Source: JACKOD01 sp041591635 (GTDB lineage Bacteria; Pseudomonadota; Gammaproteobacteria; Pseudomonadales; Oleiphilaceae). Taken from it: a DNA stretch of 11,576 bases. The number at the start of each line of letters is the position of its first letter. The stretch's first letter is position 1. Below are positions 6,038 through 11,576 of this stretch, in pieces. Location: positions 1 to 11,576 of the forward strand of contig JBFHRO010000099.1 in assembly GCA_041591635.1 (NCBI GenBank), given 5' to 3'. A program made the translations under genes and the position numbers. The notes beneath the pieces were generated by a model that worked only from the letters and a program-made list of their open reading frames with translations, was not told the origin of the DNA and did not search any database.

Positions 6038-8920
6038 ATGAATTGCGTATTTGTCGCTGCCGTATCTTTGGCACAACTGATTTCCGCGGCCTTGAAACAA
6101 CGCGGGGCGCTGGTCGTCACTCTGGTGTTGCTTGCCAGCACAAGCAACACGGTCGAGGCCGCCAAATGGATCTCGCCCGACAAAAGCCCCTCGGATAGTC
6201 GTGACTATCGGGTGATCACGCTGCGCAACCAGCTGCAGGTCATGCTGGTTTCCGACCCGGTTACCGACAAAGCCGCCGCCGCACTGGACATTGCCGTCGG
6301 CAGTGGTGCCGACCCCCAAGGCTACGAAGGGCTGGCACACTTTCTGGAGCATATGCTGTTTCTCGGAACCACCAAATATCCCGATGCGGGCGCTTATCAG
6401 GCGTTCATTCAACAACATGGCGGCAACCACAATGCCTATACCTCTTTCGACCATACCAACTATTTTTTTGATATAGAGGCCTCGGCGCTGGAACCCGCCC
6501 TTGATCGCTTCGCCTCCCAGTTTGTTTCGCCCCTGTTTAACGAAACCTACGTCGAGCGCGAAAAAAATGCCGTGCACTCCGAATTCACTGCCAAATTGAA
6601 AGACGACAGCCGGCGCTATTTTTCGGCTGTCAAGGAGAGCATGAATCCGGCACATCCCTACAGTCGTTTCAGCGTCGGCAATCTCGAAACCCTGGCCAAC
6701 CGGGATAACACCAGTATTCGCGAGGTGCTCCTGGAGTTTTACGAAAAGAACTACTCTGCAAACCGGATGAAGCTGGTCATCCTGGGCAAGGAGCCTCTCG
6801 ACGAACTCGAGCAACTGGCGAAAGACAAGTTCAGTGCGATCAAGAACCGGCGCCTGCCAGCACTGACCTACACGCAACCACTCTTTCTTGAGGAGCAGCT
6901 CCCCAGCCTGCAACAGATTGAACCCCTCATGAACAAGCGCTCCCTGACACTGACGTTTCCGGTGCCTTCGGCCAAAGCGCATTACGACTCCAAGCCGCTG
7001 TATTACCTTGCCAACATTATCGGCCACGAAGGCAATGGGAGCTTGCTCTCGTACCTGAAGGCCCGCGGGTGGGTGGACTCACTGTCAGCGGGTAGCGGAC
7101 TTGAGGTAGGCACTCAAGCGACCTTTGACATCGGCCTTAATCTGACCCCGGACGGGCAAACCCACTGGCAGGAAGTGGTCAAGACCGTTTTTGTCTATTT
7201 GGACATGCTTAAAACACAACCCCTGTGCAAACACTGTTTCAATGAACAAAAACAGATGCTGGAGCTATCCTTTAACTACCTTGAACGCTCCGAACCCATG
7301 CACTATGTCACCATGCTCGCCAGCCAGCTGCACGAGGTGCCTGCTCGGCGCATTCTGAAATCCGGGTTTATGATGAGCACTTTCAAGCCCGAATTGATCA
7401 AGAAGTATCTTGGCCTCTTGAATGAAAACAACCTTCTCGTGACCTTGATGGCGCCTGGTGTTGCCAGCGAACAGCGCACACGCTGGTATGAAACGCCTTA
7501 CGCCCTGGTGACCCAATCAGCACAGATTCGAGGCCTGTCAGGCAAGCATACCGGTCAGCTGCCCTTTCGTCTGCCTGATCCCAATCCCTTTATTCCTGAG
7601 AAGCTCGCGATGGTCGAGGGGGGCGATGTGCGTATTCCGGAATTACTGGATCTGGACGAGGGATTCTTATCCTGGTACGCCAAAGATACGTCTTTCCAAA
7701 CACCCAAAGCCGATATCTTTGTGAACTTTCGCAGCCCGATTGCCAACAACACGGCCAGGCATCACGTGATGACGGCGCTGATGGCATCACTGATCAATGA
7801 TAACCTGAATGAATTCGCTTACCCCGCCTACCTTGCCGGCTTGAGCTACCAGCTTTATCCCCATGTACGGGGCATTTCGGTGAAAATCTCTGGCTACAGC
7901 GACAAACAGAATCTGCTGCTTACTGAGATTCTCAGTACTCTCAAGTATTCTGCCTTTGTGCGTGCACGCTTTGATATTTACAAACAAAACCTGCAGCGCA
8001 GTCTGGAGAACAGCAAGAAACAAAAGCCCTATCAGCAGGCCATTGCCAAAACCAGCGAACTTCTGGTCTCGCCCTCCTGGTCTGATGAGGAAAAGCTGCG
8101 GGAACTGGAATCGATCAACTTCGAAGAGCTGGTTGCTTTTCGTACCCGCTGGCTACAGGCCCTGGATGTGCTCATGCTGCAAAACGGCAATCTGAACCGT
8201 TCCACAGCGCTCAACCATGGCGCCATTGTAAAACAGCTGATTACAGAACAAGCGCAATTTGCATCCGTCAGTCGCAGCCAGGTCGCAAAACTTAAAAAAG
8301 GCACCCAGGGCTTTGAGTTGCAGATTGATCACCCTGATTCCAGTCTGGTTCTGTACTACCAGGGTGAAAATAAATCCTATCGTGAGCAGGCACGTTATTT
8401 ATTGCTGACGCAAATCATTTCCTCACCGTTTTATGAGCAGCTGCGAACCGAGAAACAAATGGGGTACATCGTCTTTGCCTCGCCTTATTCGTTGTTCGAT
8501 CACCCCGGGATCGCCTTTATTGTTCAGTCCCCTGCCCACTCGCCCAGCGATATCTTGCAGGCATCACAGCAGTTCTTTGCTGATCACCTGGTCAACATCA
8601 CCAAAATGGGGGATGCCGAATACGCCCAGCACATTAAGGGTATCATCAGTAAACTTGAAGAAAAGGAACACACCATCAGTGATCGCAGTAACAGATACTG
8701 GATCGAGCTGGATCGGGATAACGCCACTTATGATTGGCGGGAGCAAATTGTGGCTTCACTCAAACAACTGTCCAAAGCCGAGTTTGTGAAGTTCTTTGAA
8801 GAGGCACTGGTAAAACAAAGCAACGCGCTGGTTGTGTTCAATCAGGGCAAGCAATTAACCGCCACGGCAGACACAAAACCCGCCATCAAGCTGTTTTCTG
8901 CGAAGCAGGCCCTCTGGTAA
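6038..8920 (+). CDS. M16 family zinc metalloprotease (pitrilysin/insulinase type), periplasmic
   Basis: Large clamshell peptidase that degrades peptides and small proteins, related to protease III (PtrA) and insulysin. The inverted zinc motif is complete: H101, E104 and H105 in HFLEH, with the third ligand E182 in EREKNAVHSE, 77 residues after H105 as in pitrilysin. Length 960 matches the four-domain single-chain form. The C-terminal half is non-catalytic and carries the conserved QLRTEKQMGYIVFASPY stretch near 800-815. The N-terminus is odd: a hydrophobic run at 4-19, then KQR, then a classical signal core GALVVTLVLLAS ending VEA about residue 41. An in-frame TTG at 6092 would give an ordinary signal peptide, but the ATG at 6038 has an AAGGA site (6021-6025), 12 bases away. 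It probably acts in the periplasm. It may be cotranscribed with the small gene upstream. Confidence 0.95.
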   Translation: MNCVFVAAVSLAQLISAALKQRGALVVTLVLLASTSNTVEAAKWISPDKSPSDSRDYRVITLRNQLQVMLVSDPVTDKAAAALDIAVGSGADPQGYEGLAHFLEHMLFLGTTKYPDAGAYQAFIQQHGGNHNAYTSFDHTNYFFDIEASALEPALDRFASQFVSPLFNETYVEREKNAVHSEFTAKLKDDSRRYFSAVKESMNPAHPYSRFSVGNLETLANRDNTSIREVLLEFYEKNYSANRMKLVILGKEPLDELEQLAKDKFSAIKNRRLPALTYTQPLFLEEQLPSLQQIEPLMNKRSLTLTFPVPSAKAHYDSKPLYYLANIIGHEGNGSLLSYLKARGWVDSLSAGSGLEVGTQATFDIGLNLTPDGQTHWQEVVKTVFVYLDMLKTQPLCKHCFNEQKQMLELSFNYLERSEPMHYVTMLASQLHEVPARRILKSGFMMSTFKPELIKKYLGLLNENNLLVTLMAPGVASEQRTRWYETPYALVTQSAQIRGLSGKHTGQLPFRLPDPNPFIPEKLAMVEGGDVRIPELLDLDEGFLSWYAKDTSFQTPKADIFVNFRSPIANNTARHHVMTALMASLINDNLNEFAYPAYLAGLSYQLYPHVRGISVKISGYSDKQNLLLTEILSTLKYSAFVRARFDIYKQNLQRSLENSKKQKPYQQAIAKTSELLVSPSWSDEEKLRELESINFEELVAFRTRWLQALDVLMLQNGNLNRSTALNHGAIVKQLITEQAQFASVSRSQVAKLKKGTQGFELQIDHPDSSLVLYYQGENKSYREQARYLLLTQIISSPFYEQLRTEKQMGYIVFASPYSLFDHPGIAFIVQSPAHSPSDILQASQQFFADHLVNITKMGDAEYAQHIKGIISKLEEKEHTISDRSNRYWIELDRDNATYDWREQIVASLKQLSKAEFVKFFEEALVKQSNALVVFNQGKQLTATADTKPAIKLFSAKQALW

Positions 8921-8997
8921 CTCACCCGGTGACACCTTGGTTCGCCATCAGGGCACCAACGGTCGCTACCGACAGATACGGGACCAAATGCATCAAG

Positions 8998-9024
8998 AAA
9001 AAGCGCCGCATGCGGCGCTTTTTT
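8998..9024. terminator. Bidirectional terminator between the M16 protease gene and sbcB
   Basis: Positions 8998-9023 are a perfect 26-base palindrome: five A, GCGCCGC, AT, GCGGCGC, five T, with a sixth T at 9024. It gives a GC-rich stem with a U tail in both directions. It lies 78 bases after the protease stop and 11 bases after the sbcB stop, so it ends both converging transcripts. Confidence 0.95.
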
Positions 9025-9034
9025 CTAATCCAGC

Positions 9035-10489
9035 TCAATCCAGTGCTGGGTAAATTGACTCCGCGTAGTAATGCAATTCCTCCAGTATCTGTCGCTGCTT
9101 TGATCCAAGTGACGGATCAGCAGAAAGCTTCTGTAACACTTCGAAAAACTGAGCAAAAGTCACGGATGACAGCGCCGGATTATTCAGCCGCATGGCCCGA
9201 TAGTGCTCCCAGCGTTCGCGTTCTTCTTCGGATAAGGTTTCGGGATAGTTGCGAGCCCGATAGCGAAACAGCATTTCAGGCAAACGGGTATCTTGAAAGC
9301 AAAAATCGGTGGTGGCCAGAGCGTCTTTTGGGGTGCGTCGCACCCGCCCCATCGCCTGCCTGTCCTGATCGGAGAAAAATCCACCGGCGTAGATCTGCAA
9401 GTCCGGATCCGTTGTCTCTTCCCGGGAGCCGGCTTCAGACGCGAACACGGCACGGATTTTCTCGGCCAATCCGTCAATGGATCGCAGGGATGCCAGATGC
9501 TGGCGCATGCGCTCACCCTGCAACTGCAACCGATCCAGATCGGCTTGATCCATCCCTTTCAAAACGCTCGTGTGTACAACAACCGGCGCTTTGTTCAGGT
9601 GCAGCGTCTTGAACGGCACCCGCACTTCATTCTCGTTGAGGGCCGCTTTGGGTGTGAAAATCCGACGCCGTATTTCCTCTACACTCAGGGCTTGCCATTG
9701 GGCGGGGTCGACGCGCAAGTCATACACCAGCACGCCGTTGCTATTCACAGGATGCTGCACCACCGGCGCCACCACCGCGCAACAGCCGTACTCACCCGGA
9801 TATTTTGACGACACATGAAACACGGGCTTCATGGTGTCGATATCAAGCAACCCTCGTACCCGAGCCTTGGTGCGGTGCGCAAAAACGAAATCATACAGCC
9901 TCGGCTTGGTGGTTTTGATCAACCGGGCGAGCGCGATGGTCGCATACACATCTGACATGGCGTCATGCGCCGCCTCATGGGTAATGCCATTGGCATGCGT
10001 AAGATCTTCCAGCCTGAAACTGGGCCGGCCGTCGTCGTGGCGAGGCCATTCGATGCCTTCGGGGCGCAAGGCATACACCAAACGCGCCACATCAATCAGA
10101 TCCCAGCGGGAATTGCCATTGCGCCATTCGTGTTCATAGGGATCAAAAAAGTTTCGGTACAGGGTATTACGTGTCAGTTCATCATCAAAGCGGATGTTGT
10201 TATAACCGGCAATGCAGGTTCCCGGCCGGCTCATCTCTTCATGGATACGGTGGATGAATTCAGCCTCGGTAACCCCTTCCGTCATAGCGTGCTGAGGGGT
10301 AATACCGGTAATCAGACAGGCTTGAGGCGCGGGCAGCATGTCATCGGCGGGCTGGCAATAAATCACCAGCGGCTCGCCAATCAGGTTCAATTCCAGATCG
10401 GTGCGTATTCCGGCGAACTGGGCGGGGCGATCGCGCTGTGGATCGGCCCCAAAGGTTTCGTAATCGTGCCAGTAAATGGTTTCTGTCAC
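9035..10489 (-). CDS. sbcB: Exodeoxyribonuclease I
   Basis: Digests single-stranded DNA from the 3' end, acting in mismatch repair and recombination and interacting with SSB. Length 484 against 475 in E. coli. DEDDh residues are visible: D9 and E11 in WHDYETFG, D102 in GYNNIRFDDE, H175 and D180 in HEAAHDAMSDVYAT. All lie six residues before the E. coli positions. The SH3-like and helical parts of ExoI follow (KARVRGLLD, later LFRYRARNYPETL near the end). The start is GTG at 10489, with a GGAAG ribosome site (10497-10501) seven bases away; this puts the DYETFG motif where the family has it. The patatin-like gene lies 66 bases upstream on the same strand, so cotranscription is possible. Confidence 0.96.
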   Translation of the reverse strand: MTETIYWHDYETFGADPQRDRPAQFAGIRTDLELNLIGEPLVIYCQPADDMLPAPQACLITGITPQHAMTEGVTEAEFIHRIHEEMSRPGTCIAGYNNIRFDDELTRNTLYRNFFDPYEHEWRNGNSRWDLIDVARLVYALRPEGIEWPRHDDGRPSFRLEDLTHANGITHEAAHDAMSDVYATIALARLIKTTKPRLYDFVFAHRTKARVRGLLDIDTMKPVFHVSSKYPGEYGCCAVVAPVVQHPVNSNGVLVYDLRVDPAQWQALSVEEIRRRIFTPKAALNENEVRVPFKTLHLNKAPVVVHTSVLKGMDQADLDRLQLQGERMRQHLASLRSIDGLAEKIRAVFASEAGSREETTDPDLQIYAGGFFSDQDRQAMGRVRRTPKDALATTDFCFQDTRLPEMLFRYRARNYPETLSEEERERWEHYRAMRLNNPALSSVTFAQFFEVLQKLSADPSLGSKQRQILEELHYYAESIYPALD

Positions 10490-10514
10490 CTTGGGACTTC
10501 CGTGTTTTGCATCA

Positions 10515-10541
10515 TTATCTTTTTGCCCTGTGTTATCTTTT
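10515..10541. repeat. Two copies of TTATCTTTT before sbcB
   Basis: TTATCTTTT occurs at 10515-10523 and 10533-10541, an 18-base period, in the 66-base gap between the patatin-like gene and sbcB. On the sbcB strand this reads AAAAGATAA twice. The gap has no hairpin with a T run, so no terminator separates the two genes. The repeat may be chance in a short AT-rich stretch. Confidence 0.3.
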
Positions 10542-10555
10542 CGCGCTGGTTTTTC

Positions 10556-11576
10556 TTACGCAATCACGCGCAACTGAGCGCGGCGGTTCTCGATCTGGGA
10601 TTTCAAGCGGGTGATGCACCGCTCCAGTGTGGTGCTGATTTTAGAGTGGGTGCGAATCATCGCCACCTTGGGCCAGGTCGCACGCTCGCCTTGCAAAATC
10701 ATTTCCTTGACAAATTCCGGCGTCGGATTGCTCAGCATACTGGCATAGTGGCGCAGTGAGTACTGAGGCGCCACAGTGACATCGCCACAGTAACGCTGGG
10801 CCAGGATGGTGTAGGCATGCCCTGCCGTCTGGCGCAAGACTTCAGACCGGCCGCGGGTACGCAGATAATTAAAGAGCGCCGCACCGTGAAAGCGAACTTC
10901 GGATTTCAGCATCCGGCCCGGCAATGTCCACAGAGAATCCTTTTTCTTGTTGCGAATTTCTCTTGATAAAAACGGCACAATATGGGGGTTGGTTTGGCTG
11001 ACAATGGAAAAATTCACATCGTAAAGGTGCATCAGGCGCTCAATGGGCAAGTCGCTGGTCACCGAACCATCGACCCACCGCAACCTGGGCATGTAGGGTG
11101 TGGTGCTGCCGCGGTCATCCTTTTTCATTAAGGTTACCGGGGGGAAAATCATGGGCACGGCGCAAGACGCCAGGCTGGCGCTCCACAACAGCAAATAGGG
11201 CGAGGTATAGCCCGAGAGCAAACGCTCTTTTTGATTCATGTGAACCGGTGACACAGTGACATTGGTACTGCGACCGGAACGGCGAAATGCCTCTTCAAAG
11301 GTGTACTCGCCAATATTGGAACGCAGACAGTTCTCTAGCACCTGCTGATCCATCAGTCCCTGACCGGAGATCGCGCTCCACAGGCCACGCCAGCGCCACG
11401 CCTTGAGGTTGTGGCGTTCGGGTAACAACAGTTCGGGCAGTTCGGCATCGGTGCGGGTACCTATCATGGCGGCAATAATGGAGCCCACGCTGGAGCCTGT
11501 GATCACCTGCGGCAACAAACCACGCTCCCACAGGGCTTTGACCACCCCGATATGAAACATGCCCAGCGATGCCCCG
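10556..11576 (-). CDS. Patatin-like lipase, DUF3336/Tgl type (N-terminus outside window)
   Basis: The visible 339 residues begin within the oxyanion loop (GASLGMFHIGVVKAL); the ORF crosses the right edge, so the methionine at 11560 is internal. The nucleophile elbow is GSSVG, serine at visible residue 29, and the dyad aspartate is D169 in WVDGS. The stretch TFEEAFRRSGRSTNVTVSP and the LWSASLASCAVPMIFPP stretch resemble the yeast Tgl3/4/5 triacylglycerol lipases and bacterial patatins that carry an N-terminal DUF3336 domain, which would be off the edge. The family hydrolyses acyl esters of neutral lipids or phospholipids; the substrate here is not shown by the sequence. The C-terminal end is basic (TRLKSQIENRRAQLRV). 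It lies 66 bases upstream of sbcB on the same strand. Confidence 0.9.
   Translation of the reverse strand, partial: GASLGMFHIGVVKALWERGLLPQVITGSSVGSIIAAMIGTRTDAELPELLLPERHNLKAWRWRGLWSAISGQGLMDQQVLENCLRSNIGEYTFEEAFRRSGRSTNVTVSPVHMNQKERLLSGYTSPYLLLWSASLASCAVPMIFPPVTLMKKDDRGSTTPYMPRLRWVDGSVTSDLPIERLMHLYDVNFSIVSQTNPHIVPFLSREIRNKKKDSLWTLPGRMLKSEVRFHGAALFNYLRTRGRSEVLRQTAGHAYTILAQRYCGDVTVAPQYSLRHYASMLSNPTPEFVKEMILQGERATWPKVAMIRTHSKISTTLERCITRLKSQIENRRAQLRVIA

Noticed and set aside
6032..7027. 331-codon minus-strand open frame
   Set aside because: Antisense to the M16 protease, whose zinc motifs lie in the opposite frame; no recognisable motif of its own.
8929..9612. 227-codon plus-strand open frame
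   Set aside because: Runs through the bidirectional terminator and antisense to sbcB; no domain seen.
9965..10759. 264-codon plus-strand open frame
   Set aside because: Antisense to sbcB and to the end of the patatin-like gene; spans two real genes.

Overview
The window looks like ordinary chromosomal DNA from a marine-type gammaproteobacterium. The evidence is the motY-pyrC-rnt-peroxiredoxin neighbourhood familiar from Pseudomonas and relatives, plus a two-domain fatty acyl-CoA reductase of the type best known from Marinobacter and Hahella. No species can be named from this alone. I see no rRNA, tRNA, CRISPR array, insertion sequence or phage gene, and no obvious break in codon style between neighbours.

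Left part (1-2919): the 5' end of motY (minus strand, cut by the window edge) is divergent from a likely pyrC-rnt operon (plus). The gap between them holds a good sigma-28-type promoter candidate for motY, which physically overlaps an extended -10 promoter candidate for pyrC. A typical 2-Cys peroxiredoxin (minus) converges on rnt and ends in a clear intrinsic terminator.

Middle (2920-5680): a 309-bp spacer holds an inverted repeat, a tandem 9-bp direct repeat and the terminator of the next gene. That gene is a 661-residue fused fatty acyl-CoA/aldehyde reductase (minus). It is very similar in length and motifs to the Marinobacter enzyme that reduces acyl-CoA to fatty alcohol for wax esters. 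Upstream lies a 466-bp AT-richer region with two palindromes, one with 9-bp perfect arms.

Right part (5681-11576): an unrecognised 97-residue protein is followed by a 960-residue periplasmic M16 (pitrilysin-type) zinc protease, both on plus. The protease converges on sbcB (exonuclease I, minus), and the two share a fully palindromic bidirectional terminator. Upstream of sbcB on the same strand is a patatin-like lipase of the DUF3336/Tgl type, cut at its N-terminus by the window edge.

Most genes are single housekeeping units: flagellar stator assembly, pyrimidine synthesis, RNA and DNA end processing, peroxide removal and protein turnover. The accessory theme is neutral lipid: a fatty alcohol-forming reductase and a Tgl-like lipase lie about 5 kb apart, though nothing shows they are co-regulated. 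I did not find a convincing undescribed system. The best leads are the control sites around the reductase and peroxiredoxin genes, the overlapping motY/pyrC promoters, and the unknown small protein before the protease.
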